64,000 nt of DNA. It comes from Streptomyces sp. BK208 (GTDB taxonomy: Bacteria; Actinomycetota; Actinomycetes; Streptomycetales; Streptomycetaceae). The first letter of the stretch is position 1. Every line of letters begins with the position of its first letter. Made by a program: the position numbers and the translations under genes. This document shows positions 17,256-25,543 of the stretch, piece by piece. The DNA lies in assembly GCF_004364245.1 (NCBI RefSeq), contig NZ_SOAV01000005.1, positions 186,001 through 250,000 on the forward strand, written 5' to 3'. Below the pieces are notes generated by a model. That model saw nothing but the letters and a program-made list of their open reading frames with translations. It made no database searches and had not been told where the DNA came from.

Positions 17256-17540
17256 GGCCGCGGCTCCTTTCCTCACGCTGCGCGGGTCCGGGCGAGCGCG
17301 CGTGAAGGTCGTCGGGTGAGAGTGCGTGAAAGCTGATTCGTACGGAGTCCCTTTTCCGAATTGCCCGCTCGGACGCGCTTCAGGCTAGCCCGTCCCGATC
17401 GGCCGTGCCCTGGCGGCCGGTCCGGACGGACTGGCTCCGTTCGCCGTCGGCGGCCCCGGTACGCTGCGCCCTGGCCCGGTCGGTCCGCCGCCGACGTCCG
17501 CCGGCCCCGTGTCAGCCCCGACAGAAAGGCAGTCCCACCT

Positions 17541-18278
17541 GTGTCTGTGACTCCCCGGCGCCGAATCCGCAGGGCCGCCTGGCTGGGCGCGGTGTGCGCC
17601 CTGGCCGTGACGGGAGCCGGGCTGACGGGATGCGGCAGCGAAGACCCCGACGCGGGCACCAACGGCCTGGGGAAGCTCACGGCGGACCAGATCCACGCCA
17701 AGGCCCGTACGGCCGCCGAGACCGCGGACACGGTACGCCTGCACGGCTCGGTGGAGGCCGGCGGCGACACGTACACCCTCGACATGCGGCTGAAGGCCGA
17801 CGGAGGGACCGGGACGGTCGCCGCGCAGGGGACGACGTTCGGACTGCTGCGGGTCGGCGAGCAGCTCTTCCTCAAGGCCGACGCCGGGTTCTGGAGCCAC
17901 GACGACGGCGACGCCAAGGCGGCCGACAAGCTCGCAGGCAAGTACGTGAAGGTGCCGCAGAACGACCCCGCGTACAAAAAGTTCAGCGGCTTCACGGACA
18001 AGGACGTCCTCCTCGGCGGTCTGCTGACCCTGCACGGCACGGTGAAGACCGACGGCCGGCACGAGCAGGCGGGCGTACGCACCGTCCGGATCAGCGGCGA
18101 CGACGGCGCCGGCGGCTCGCTGGACGTCTCCCTGGAGGGCCGGCCCTACCCGCTGCGCCTGGTGCGGGCGGGCAGCGCGGGCACGATCGGCTTCTCGGAC
18201 TGGAACAAGGGCTTCGCGCTGGAGCAGCCGGCGAAGGACGACACCCTGGACTACGGCAAGCAGCTGCCGTCGTCCTGA
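17541..18278 (+). CDS. Lipoprotein, LppX/LprG-like
   Basis: The 245-residue protein has a lipoprotein signal peptide with lipobox LTGC (Cys31) after RRRIRRAAWLGAVCALAV. The mature part has alternating strands (DTVRLHGSVEAGGDTYTLDM, TVAAQGTTFGLLRVGEQLF) like the LppX/LprAFG family of lipid-binding lipoproteins. I base this on pattern, not on a clear motif. GTG 17541 is preferred; GTG 17547 two codons later is equally possible. It is divergent from the MgtE_N/CBS gene, with 285 bp between them. Confidence 0.75.
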   Translation: MSVTPRRRIRRAAWLGAVCALAVTGAGLTGCGSEDPDAGTNGLGKLTADQIHAKARTAAETADTVRLHGSVEAGGDTYTLDMRLKADGGTGTVAAQGTTFGLLRVGEQLFLKADAGFWSHDDGDAKAADKLAGKYVKVPQNDPAYKKFSGFTDKDVLLGGLLTLHGTVKTDGRHEQAGVRTVRISGDDGAGGSLDVSLEGRPYPLRLVRAGSAGTIGFSDWNKGFALEQPAKDDTLDYGKQLPSS

Positions 18279-18319
18279 GGGGAGCCGGGTGGGCCTGTTC
18301 GTCAGGCGGTCCCCGCCTC

Positions 18320-18832
18320 TCAGCGGCGCTTGCGGCGCTTCAGGAGCAGCCTGGGCAGCCCCGCCGGAGCCGGCCGGCGGGTCGTCGCCGGGCTGGGCAG
18401 CGGTGCCTCGGCCAGCGAGGCGTCGGGCAGCGGCGCCGTGTCCCCGGTCGGCTCCAGGCGCAGCACCCGGCACTCGCGGGCCCAGCGGCCGGTCATGGCC
18501 TCGCCGTCGGGGGCGTTGAGCCGCTTGCCCTTGAGGTCGCCGACCGCCGCCTGCCACGCCTCGGAACCGGAGGGCAGCTCCACGACCCGCGCGGCCCAGG
18601 AGACCAGCCGGCCGCCCTTGTCCTTGCTGCGCACCGTCACCTCGGCGGCGGCCCCGTCGGCCAGACCCGGCAGCGGCTGCTCGCCGGGCCCGTCACCGAC
18701 GACGCAGGCCGCGCCCTCGTGCCAGACGTGCCACAGCGCCCGTGCGGGCACCCCGGGGCCCTTGACCCAGATGAGGCCGGACTTCTTGGTGGCCTCCTCG
18801 ACGAGGGCCTGGCGGAGCAGCTCGCTTGTCAT
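18320..18832 (-). CDS. Conserved protein, possible FMN-binding split-barrel fold
   Basis: The 170-residue protein has no signal or membrane segment. LIWVKGPGVPARALWHVWHEG and AAEVTVRSKDKGGRLVSWAA look like strands of a pyridoxamine-phosphate-oxidase-like barrel, but no cofactor motif is certain. The C-terminus is Pro-rich and ends in RLLLKRRKRR. The ATG at 18832 is 33 bp downstream of the corA stop, so the two are probably one transcript. Confidence 0.65.
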   Translation of the reverse strand: MTSELLRQALVEEATKKSGLIWVKGPGVPARALWHVWHEGAACVVGDGPGEQPLPGLADGAAAEVTVRSKDKGGRLVSWAARVVELPSGSEAWQAAVGDLKGKRLNAPDGEAMTGRWARECRVLRLEPTGDTAPLPDASLAEAPLPSPATTRRPAPAGLPRLLLKRRKRR

Positions 18833-18865
18833 GCGGTCAGCCTATCCAGGAGCCCGCGGGCCCCT

Positions 18866-19981
18866 TCAGAGCCAGCCGTTGCGCTTGAGCGTGCGGTGGA
18901 TGCCCAGACAGATGACGACCGTGACGGAGAGGACCATCGGGTAGCCGAACCTCCAGTGCGTCTCCGGCATGTAGTCGAAGTTCATGCCGTAGACACCGCA
19001 CACCATGGTCGGCACGGCGATGATCGCGGCCCACGAGGTGATCTTGCGCATGTCCTCGTTCTGCGCGACGGACGCCTGGGCGAGGTTGGCCTGGAGGATG
19101 GAGTTCAGCAGTTCGTCGAAGCCGATGACCTGCTCCTGCACCCGCGCCACGTGGTCGGCGACGTCCCGGAAGTACTTCTGGATCTCCGGGTCGACCAGCC
19201 GCATCGGCCGCTCGCTGAGCAGCTGCATGGGGCGCAGCAGCGGCGCCACCGCCCGCTTGAACTCCAGTACCTCGCGCTTGAGTTGGTAGATCCGCCCGGC
19301 GTCCGTGCCGCGCGGGGTGCCCTTGCGGCCCGGCGAGAACACCTCGGTCTCGACCTCGTCGATGTCGTCCTGCACCGCGTCGGCGACCGCGATGTACCCG
19401 TCGACGACGTGGTCGGCGATGGCGTGCAGCACCGCCGAGGGGCCCTTGAGCAACAGCTCGGGGTCCTCCTGGAGCCGGCACCGCAGGGCGCGCAGCGACC
19501 CCTGCCCGCCGTGCCGGACGGTGATGAAGAAGTCCCGCCCGGTGAAGCACATGACCTCACCGGTCTCGACGACCTCGCTGTTGGCGGTGAGCTGGTCGTG
19601 GTCGACGTAGTGGACGGTCTTGAAGACCGTGAACAGGGAGTCGTCGTAGCGCTCCAGCTTGGGGCGCTGGTGGGCCTGGACGGCGTCCTCCACGGCCAGC
19701 GGGTGCAGCCCGAACTCCCGGGCGATACCGGCGAACTCGTCCTCGGTGGGCTCGTGCAGCCCGATCCACACGAAGCCGCCGTCGCGGCGCACCTGGCGCA
19801 TCGCGGTGTGCGGGGTCAGCGGCACGTCGGTCTCGACGCGGGTGCCGTCGCGGTAGACGGCGCAGTCCACCACGGCGGAGGCGGTCGCCGGGTCGCGGGT
19901 GGTGTCGTAGGTGCCGCCGTCCTTGCGCAGGGAGACGCGGGACGGGCGGACCACGGCGCGCAGGTCACGGATCATCGACAT
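18866..19981 (-). CDS. corA: CorA-type magnesium/divalent cation channel
   Basis: The 371-residue protein ends in two membrane helices with the selectivity motif YGMNF (VCGVYGMNFDYMPE) between them, as in all CorA channels. The large N-terminal cytoplasmic funnel contains FVWIGLHEPTEDEF and the long helices VEDAVQAHQRPKLERYDD and LLNSILQANLAQASVAQNED. ATG 19981 follows AAGGAG with 6-base spacing. A 555-bp gap lies upstream. Confidence 0.93.
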   Translation of the reverse strand: MSMIRDLRAVVRPSRVSLRKDGGTYDTTRDPATASAVVDCAVYRDGTRVETDVPLTPHTAMRQVRRDGGFVWIGLHEPTEDEFAGIAREFGLHPLAVEDAVQAHQRPKLERYDDSLFTVFKTVHYVDHDQLTANSEVVETGEVMCFTGRDFFITVRHGGQGSLRALRCRLQEDPELLLKGPSAVLHAIADHVVDGYIAVADAVQDDIDEVETEVFSPGRKGTPRGTDAGRIYQLKREVLEFKRAVAPLLRPMQLLSERPMRLVDPEIQKYFRDVADHVARVQEQVIGFDELLNSILQANLAQASVAQNEDMRKITSWAAIIAVPTMVCGVYGMNFDYMPETHWRFGYPMVLSVTVVICLGIHRTLKRNGWL

Positions 19982-20536
19982 GGCAGGCTCCTTCGCGGCG
20001 GGGCAGCGAACGAGGCCGGTGACGGGTGGAACCGCCCGGAATGGGGACGTCCTGGCTACGCGTGCTCGGCGCGTCCACAAAGCGGGGGGCACCGCACCGT
20101 CGCGGTGGCCGACTTCGCTGCTGATTCAGCTGCTGACACGGATCGACGCGGTCGACGGGATCGGCGGTGACCGCGTCGACGGATCGGATCAGACAAAAGA
20201 TCAGGCAAAACGGGACGAAGTGCTCTTCCGTGTGAAGGCGCGCGAACGGAAAGCGGCAGCGGGAAGAACCGGAACGGCTCGGTCAGCGGCCGGAAGAGCG
20301 GGTGGTACTGCACGGTCGACTTCGGTCCATGCCAGCCCCACCTCCTCCGGCCGGTCCCTCGTGAGGGACGATCCATTCCCCTTGTTTGGAGGGGTTCCCC
20401 GTAGGGGAGATTCCACAGCGTCGGGGACTCGATCGCGACGCTCTGCGTGCTGCCCCGAACCGCTGGGCCAGAGTATCAGCCACCGACGTGTCAAGGCGCC
20501 GCTTTGCCTCTTCACGACGAGTTCTATGCTCGCCGC
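19982..20536. other. Long intergenic region between corA and the Sufu-like gene
   Basis: These 555 bases lie between two divergent genes. No convincing gene is seen. Bases 20354-20369 form a hairpin (GTCCCTC-gt-GAGGGAC), and 20376-20420 contains several short complementary G/C runs. If corA is transcribed from the far end, its leader would be several hundred bases long. I do not recognise an M-box or other known riboswitch. The right end carries the probable leaderless promoter of the Sufu-like gene (TATGCT, 20525-20530). Confidence 0.5.
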
Positions 20537-21133
20537 ATGGCTGATGTTCTTCCTCTGGTCGAGGCCCGGCTGCACAGCGCGCTGGGCGAGCCGGACGCGC
20601 GCGCGGCGGTCACCTTCCTCGGCACCGACCGCATCGAGGTGCTGCGTTTCCCCGCCGCCGGCCAGGAGGGCGACGTCGTCCGCTACGCCACCCTCGGCAT
20701 GTCGGCCCAGCCGATGGCGGACCCCACCGCCGCCCTCGCCGACCCGGTCAAGGGGCCCCGCGCCGAGCTGGTGCTCTCCGTGAGGGCCGGGGTGGCCGAC
20801 ACCGACAAGGTGCTGCGCCCGCTCGCCGTACTCGCCGCTTCCCCGCAGGTGGAGGGCGTGATCGTGGCCCCCGGCGCCTCGCTGGACGTCGGTGAGCCGC
20901 TGTGGCCCGGAGCCCCCTTCACCTCGGTCCTGGTGGCCGAGCCGGGCGGCCTGGTCGAGGACCTGGAGCTGGACGCCCCCTTGGAGGCGGTGCGGTTCCT
21001 GCCGCTGCTGCCGATGACGCCGAACGAGGCCGCCTGGAAGCGCGTGCACGGCGCACCGGCCCTCCAGGAGCGCTGGCTGAACCACGGAACGGACCTGCGC
21101 GATCCGTCGCGCAGGTCCGTTCCCCTGGACTGA
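20537..21133 (+). CDS. Suppressor-of-fused-like protein
   Basis: The 198-residue protein resembles bacterial Sufu-domain proteins, with EVLRFPAAGQEGDVVRYATLG and the ending VRFLPLLPMTPNEAAW, a typical Sufu C-terminal pattern. Such proteins are often linked to polymorphic-toxin immunity, but no toxin gene is adjacent. ATG 20537 has no ribosome site; TATGCT ends seven bases upstream, so the mRNA may be leaderless. The last 16 codons form a perfect 15-bp hairpin. Confidence 0.75.
   Translation: MADVLPLVEARLHSALGEPDARAAVTFLGTDRIEVLRFPAAGQEGDVVRYATLGMSAQPMADPTAALADPVKGPRAELVLSVRAGVADTDKVLRPLAVLAASPQVEGVIVAPGASLDVGEPLWPGAPFTSVLVAEPGGLVEDLELDAPLEAVRFLPLLPMTPNEAAWKRVHGAPALQERWLNHGTDLRDPSRRSVPLD
21087..21124. 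terminator. 15-bp hairpin inside the end of the Sufu-like gene
   Basis: GGAACGGACCTGCGC (21087-21101) and its exact complement (21110-21124) flank an 8-base loop. The stop codon is at 21131, so the stem lies fully in coding sequence. It can terminate both this gene and the convergent MFS gene. Confidence 0.75.
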
Positions 21134-21226
21134 GGCGGGCGACCGGCCCACGCAACCGGCGTGCCGGGGTGACGCAACTCACCGGAGCGTCCCGTCGGTC
21201 GGCCGGCCGGTCGGCCCGCGGCACCG

Positions 21227-22450
21227 TCAGTCGGCGAAGACCGCCACCGAGTCCTCGGCCGCGTGCTTCGGCTCCAGCTCCTCGGCCTCGTGGGTGAGCG
21301 CGCGGCGCCGTACGCCCACCACGACCGCGCCGAGCACGGCGGTCACCGCCGCCACCACGAACGGGATGTGGACGTCGGTCCACTCCTCGATCTTCGGCGC
21401 GAAGTACGGCGCGGCCGCCGCGGCGAACCAGCGCACGAAGTTGTAGCCCGCGCTCGCCACCGGACGCGGAGCGTCCGAGACTCCGAGGGCCAGCTCGGTG
21501 TAGACGGTGTTGTTCACGCCGATGAACGCGCCGGACAGGATCGTGCAGACGATCGCGGCGGTGTGGTTGCCGTAGCCGAGGACCAGGACGTCGGCTGCGA
21601 GCAGCACCAGCGAGCCGCCGAGCACCTTCAGCGAACCGAAGCGCTTCTGCATGCGCGGTGCCACCAGCACCGAGAAGACGGCGAGCAGCACACCCCAGGC
21701 GAAGAACACGGCGCCGGACTTGTACGGCGTCATGTTCAGCACGAAGGGGGTGAAGGCCAGCACGGTGAAGAACGTGTAGTTGTAGAAGAACGCCGAGACC
21801 GCGGCGGAGGCGAGGCCGCCGTGACCCAGCGCCCTGATCGGGTCGAGCAGCGAGGTCTTGCGGGCCGGCTTGGGCTGTTCCTTCAGGAACACCGAGATGC
21901 ACAGGAAGCCGATCGCCATCAGGAAGGCCGTGCCGAAGAACGGGTAGCGCCAGCTGGCGTCGCCGAGCAGTGCGCCCAGCAGCGGGCCGCAGGCCATACC
22001 GAGGCCGAGGGCCGACTCGTAGAGCAGGATCGCCGCGGCGCTGCCGCCGGCCGCCGCGCCGACGATCACCGCGAGGGCCGTCGAGACGAACAGCGCGTTG
22101 CCGAGGCCCCAGCCGGCCCGGTAGCCGACGAGCTGGCCGACGGTGTCGGAGGTGCCGGCGAGGCCCGCGAAGACCACCACGAAGGCGAGGCCCAGCAGCA
22201 GCGTCTTGCGGCCGCCGATGCGGCTGGAGACGAAGCCGGTGACCAGCATCGCCAGGGCGGTGATGAGGAAGTACGAGGTGAACAGGAGGGAGACCTGGCC
22301 GGCACTCGCGTCCAGGCCCTTGGCGATGGACGGCAGGATCGGGTCGACGAGCCCGATGCCCATGAAGGCCACGACGGACGCGCCCGCGGTCGCCCACACG
22401 GCCTTGGGCTGCCGCAGGATCCCGCCCGCACCCGCGTCGAAGGTGTCCAT
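21227..22450 (-). CDS. MFS drug/metabolite exporter
   Basis: The 407-residue protein has 12 hydrophobic segments and the MFS loop motif between segments 2 and 3 (GFVSSRIGGRKTLLL). SFFYNYTFFTVLAFTPFVLN and the overall pattern resemble DHA1 exporters. The substrate cannot be told from sequence. ATG 22450 follows GGAGAG. Its promoter carries a palindrome that looks like a MarR-type operator, so drug- or metabolite-induced expression is likely. No regulator gene is adjacent. Confidence 0.88.
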   Translation of the reverse strand: MDTFDAGAGGILRQPKAVWATAGASVVAFMGIGLVDPILPSIAKGLDASAGQVSLLFTSYFLITALAMLVTGFVSSRIGGRKTLLLGLAFVVVFAGLAGTSDTVGQLVGYRAGWGLGNALFVSTALAVIVGAAAGGSAAAILLYESALGLGMACGPLLGALLGDASWRYPFFGTAFLMAIGFLCISVFLKEQPKPARKTSLLDPIRALGHGGLASAAVSAFFYNYTFFTVLAFTPFVLNMTPYKSGAVFFAWGVLLAVFSVLVAPRMQKRFGSLKVLGGSLVLLAADVLVLGYGNHTAAIVCTILSGAFIGVNNTVYTELALGVSDAPRPVASAGYNFVRWFAAAAAPYFAPKIEEWTDVHIPFVVAAVTAVLGAVVVGVRRRALTHEAEELEPKHAAEDSVAVFAD

Positions 22451-22500
22451 GCTTGCTCTCCAATATCGACGAGACGGTGCCAGATGGTTGGTGTTTACAC

Positions 22501-22530
22501 ATAGTAAGTTAGCTGTGCTAATTAATGCAA
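22501..22530 (-). promoter_or_regulatory. Promoter of the MFS gene with TTAGC-TGT-GCTAA operator
   Basis: On the minus strand TTGCAT (22530-22525) and TACTAT (22506-22501) are separated by 18 bases, a good housekeeping promoter. The 13-bp palindrome at 22509-22521 lies in the spacer. Such spacing is typical of repressor operators. Confidence 0.6.
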
Positions 22531-22631
22531 GTTACATCTAACTCGTGGGAGTCCGGCCCGGTCGGCGCACCCGCCACCGGATGGGTGATCGTCCTTGACG
22601 TGGGGGAGTGAGGGTAGGACCGTGGGGCTCT

Positions 22632-23282
22632 ATGAGGGGCGAACCCAGTTGCCCGAAGTGTGGTGGCCGGGTCAGGGCTCCCGGCCTCTTCGCCGATTCC
22701 TGGCAGTGCGACCTGCACGGCACCGTGCACCCGCTGCAGCCCGTGCTTCCGCCCAGCGTCGAGGCGCTCGGCGTCGTGGTGCACCGCACCCGGGTGCCGG
22801 TCTGGATGCCCTGGCCGCTGCCGGTGGGCTGGCTGTTCACCGGCGTCACCTGTGCGGGCGACGACCGCAGCGGGGGCAGGGCCACCGCCGTCGCCTGCTC
22901 CGGACCCGGTCCGCTCGGCGGCATAGGTGAGCTGATCCTGATCGCCGAAGAGCTGGGCGTCGGCCTCGGCGCGCGGTACGCGGGCCTCGACGCCCCGGAC
23001 CCCGGGCCGTACATGGACGTCGAGAAGCCGCCCCAGGCCAAGGTTCTGGCGACGGGCCGTCCCACCCCCCTCTGGCACGTCTCCGGCGGGCCCGCCGACC
23101 GCGCCGTCTTCGCCGGGGAGGCCCTGGGGATGTGGCTGTGGGCGGTCGTGTGGCCCGAGCGGTCGGGGCTGCTGATGTACGAGGAACTGGTGCTGACCGA
23201 CCTGCGGGACGCGGGCGCCGAGGTCGACCTGGTGCCCTGCGGTGCCCTGTCGCCGCGGCTGATCGAGCCGACGGCGCGGTGA
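22632..23282 (+). CDS. DUF6758-type zinc-ribbon protein
   Basis: The 216-residue protein begins MRGEPSCPKCGGRV and has a second Cys/His pair (WQCDLHG), a probable zinc ribbon. The remainder is Pro- and Gly-rich with MPWPLPVGWLFTGV. It is conserved in streptomycetes and of unknown function. An in-frame GTG at 22608 with GGGGGAG upstream is an alternative start, eight codons longer. The gene is divergent from the MFS exporter. Confidence 0.75.
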   Translation: MRGEPSCPKCGGRVRAPGLFADSWQCDLHGTVHPLQPVLPPSVEALGVVVHRTRVPVWMPWPLPVGWLFTGVTCAGDDRSGGRATAVACSGPGPLGGIGELILIAEELGVGLGARYAGLDAPDPGPYMDVEKPPQAKVLATGRPTPLWHVSGGPADRAVFAGEALGMWLWAVVWPERSGLLMYEELVLTDLRDAGAEVDLVPCGALSPRLIEPTAR

Positions 23283-23500
23283 TCGCGCGGGGTGCGGGTG
23301 CCGGCGCGGTGCGGGCGTACGGGCTCGCGGAGGTGCCGGTGCGGGCGTCCGTGCTCGAGGCGACGGCGGGCGGGCGTCCGGGGTGCGCAGGGGTGGCAGG
23401 GTAGGGGGCGCAGGGGCGTTGCGGGTGTGACGGCGGCGGGTCGAGTTCCGGTTATCCTTGAGCGTCCCCGTCCGTCCCGTCACCGCCTGGAGTCAGCGTC

Positions 23501-24358
23501 GTGCGCATCGATCTGCACACCCACTCCACCGCGTCCGACGGCACGGACACCCCGGCCCAGCTCGTGCGCAAGGCCGCCGCGACCGGACTCGACGTCGTCG
23601 CGCTGACCGACCACGACACCACCCGCGGCCACGCCGAGGCCGTCGCCGCGCTGCCCGAGGGTCTCACCCTCGTCACCGGCGCCGAGCTCTCCTGCCGCCT
23701 CGACGGCATCAGCATGCACATGCTGGCCTACCTCTTCGATCCCGAGGAGCCCGCCCTGCTCGCCGAGCGGGAGCTGGTCCGGGACGACCGCGTGCCGCGG
23801 GCCCGCGCCATGGTCGCCAGGCTCAACGAGCTGGGGGTGCCCGTCACCTGGGAGCAGGTCGCCAGGATCGCCGGTGAGGGCTCGGTCGGCCGTCCGCACG
23901 TGGCCTCGGCACTCGTGGAACTGGGCGTCGTGCCGACCGTGAACGACGCCTTCTCCTCCCATTGGCTGGCCGACGGCGGCCGTGCCCACGTGGCGAAGCA
24001 CGAGACCGACCCCTTCGAGGCGCTCCGGCTGATCAAGGGCGCGGGCGGCGTCGCCGTGTTCGCCCACCCGGCCGCCGCCAAGCGGGGCCGTACGGTGCCC
24101 GAGACCGCGATCGCCGACCTGGCGGCCGCGGGCCTGGACGGCATCGAGGTCGACCACATGGACCACGACGAGCAGACGCGGGCCCGGCTGCGCGGGACGG
24201 CGAAGGAGCTGGGACTCCTGGTCACCGGGTCGAGCGACTACCACGGCAGCCGGAAGACCTGTGTGCTCGGCGAGTACACGACCGACCCCGAGGTGTACGG
24301 GGAGATCACGCGACGTGCGTTCGGGGCGTTCCCCGTGCCGGGAGCCGGCGGGGCCTGA
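23501..24358 (+). CDS. PHP-domain metal-dependent phosphoesterase
   Basis: The 285-residue protein shows all PHP motifs: IDLHTHSTASDG, ALTDHDTTRGH, GAELSC, VFAHP and GSSDYHG. These His and Asp residues bind three metals. The closest functional group is the YciV/RNase AM type that hydrolyses 3',5'-bisphosphonucleotides or short RNA ends. The helical insert RAMVARLNELGVPVTWEQV matches that subgroup. GTG 23501 has GGAG eight bases upstream. MarC follows 63 bp later and may share the transcript. Confidence 0.9.
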   Translation: MRIDLHTHSTASDGTDTPAQLVRKAAATGLDVVALTDHDTTRGHAEAVAALPEGLTLVTGAELSCRLDGISMHMLAYLFDPEEPALLAERELVRDDRVPRARAMVARLNELGVPVTWEQVARIAGEGSVGRPHVASALVELGVVPTVNDAFSSHWLADGGRAHVAKHETDPFEALRLIKGAGGVAVFAHPAAAKRGRTVPETAIADLAAAGLDGIEVDHMDHDEQTRARLRGTAKELGLLVTGSSDYHGSRKTCVLGEYTTDPEVYGEITRRAFGAFPVPGAGGA

Positions 24359-24421
24359 GTCCCACCTCCCACGCGACCTCCCTCCCTCCTTTCCCTCTTC
24401 CGCAAGGCCAGTGGCTCACCC

Positions 24422-25027
24422 ATGTTCGACGTTGCCGTCTTCGGCTCCCTCTTCCTGACCCTTTTCGTCATCATGGATCCCCCCGGGATCACCCCGATCT
24501 TCCTCGCGCTGACCGCCGGCCGCCCCGCCAAGGTGCAGCGGCGGATGGCCTTCCAGGCCGTCTGCGTCGCCGGCGGCGTGATCACGGTGTTCGGTCTGCT
24601 CGGGCACCAGATCCTGGACTACCTGCACGTCTCCGTGCCCGCCCTGATGATCGCGGGCGGGCTGTTGCTCCTGCTGATCGCCCTCGACCTGCTGACCGGC
24701 AAGACGGACGAGCCCAAGCAGACCAAGGACGTCAACGTCGCCCTCGTACCCCTGGGCATGCCGCTGCTCGCCGGGCCCGGGGCGATCGTGTCGGTCATCC
24801 TGGCCGTGCAGAAGGCGGACAGCGTCACCACGCAGGTCTCGGTGTGGGCCGCGATCCTCGCCATCCACGTGGTGCTGTGGCTGGTCATGCGCTACTCGCT
24901 GCTGATCATCCGGGTCATCAAGGACGGCGGCGTGGTCCTGGTGACCCGTCTCGCCGGCATGATGCTCTCCGCGATCGCGGTGCAGCAGATCATCAACGGC
25001 GTCACCCAGGTCGTCCAGGGCGCGTGA
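24422..25027 (+). CDS. MarC-family integral membrane protein
   Basis: The 201-residue protein has six hydrophobic segments and the family pattern FVIMDPPGITPIFLALT near the start and LGMPLLAGPGAIVSVIL in the middle. MarC proteins were once linked to multiple antibiotic resistance, but that role was withdrawn; their function is unknown. It may be co-transcribed with the PHP gene. A perfect 15-bp hairpin follows. Confidence 0.88.
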   Translation: MFDVAVFGSLFLTLFVIMDPPGITPIFLALTAGRPAKVQRRMAFQAVCVAGGVITVFGLLGHQILDYLHVSVPALMIAGGLLLLLIALDLLTGKTDEPKQTKDVNVALVPLGMPLLAGPGAIVSVILAVQKADSVTTQVSVWAAILAIHVVLWLVMRYSLLIIRVIKDGGVVLVTRLAGMMLSAIAVQQIINGVTQVVQGA

Positions 25028-25036
25028 CACAGCGGC

Positions 25037-25072
25037 GGGGCCCCCGCACGGTTCGTTCCGTGCGGGGGCCCC
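25037..25072. terminator. Perfect 15-bp hairpin after marC-like gene
   Basis: Bases 25037-25051 pair exactly with 25058-25072 around the loop TTCGTT. It lies between convergent genes (MarC and the 50-residue protein). Confidence 0.88.
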
Positions 25073-25093
25073 GGCGTGTGTGAAGGGTCCGCG

Positions 25094-25246
25094 TTACAAG
25101 GCCGAGGTGTCGGCGGGGCGGATCCACAGGCGCTGCCCGATGGCAGCGGCCTGCTGAACGATACGGTTCACGGAGGCGGCGTCCACGACAGTCGTGTCCA
25201 CGGGGGTCCCGTCGACGTCGTCGAGTCGCATGACTTCAAAGCGCAT
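25094..25246 (-). CDS. Conserved 50-residue protein
   Basis: A small gene that is easy to miss. ATG 25246 follows GGGAGAG and the frame ends with TAA at 25094. The protein starts MRFEVMRLDDVDGTPVD, continues TTVVDAASVNRIVQQAAAIG and ends QRLWIRPADTSAL. It is compact, soluble and acidic, with no motif I know. I recall close homologues in other Streptomyces at the same place. The good ribosome site and a terminator directly behind it support a real gene. Function is unknown. Confidence 0.8.
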   Translation of the reverse strand: MRFEVMRLDDVDGTPVDTTVVDAASVNRIVQQAAAIGQRLWIRPADTSAL

Positions 25247-25543
25247 GGCCTCTCCCTTGATCTGGTCATCCTCCTGCGGAGAACTACTGGTGTGGCTCCT
25301 GGGTCGTCGGTGCCCGGGCTTCCGTAGTGGTCAACGGGATGCCCTGTGCAAACATTCCCTACGCTAAGGAAATTTTTCGCACGACTAATTACTGACAAGT
25401 AAGCCGCTTGTTACGGGTCACGGGGATCCGGGGCGGGGCGGGGCGAGGCCGGGCGCGAGGGGCGGGGGCGGGACGGGGCCGTCCGGACAAGACTGACGGG
25501 GACCAGTTGTGTTCGTAGCGTGACCGCCGGGACAATGGGCGCG
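25247..25543. other. Divergent intergenic region upstream of the NYN gene
   Basis: No gene is visible in 297 bases. Bases 25365-25412 are A/T-rich and hold the short inverted repeat ACAAG-N7-CTTGT (25395-25411). Rightward, CTGACG and TAGCGT (25516-25521) with 17 bases between form a probable promoter for the NYN gene, starting transcription only a few bases before its start codon. Confidence 0.45.

Noticed and set aside
20026..20050. GGAAC followed by GTC at ECF-like spacing
   Set aside because: It points away from corA and no gene begins within 480 bases, and such short pairs are common by chance.
20537..21133. Sufu-like gene as part of a toxin-immunity locus
   Set aside because: No polymorphic toxin, secretion or repeat-bearing gene is adjacent; the neighbours are corA and an exporter.
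25156..25169. GAAC-N6-GTTC, considered as a LexA box
   Set aside because: Actinobacterial LexA sites have four, not six, central bases, and this lies within the coding sequence of the 50-residue gene.
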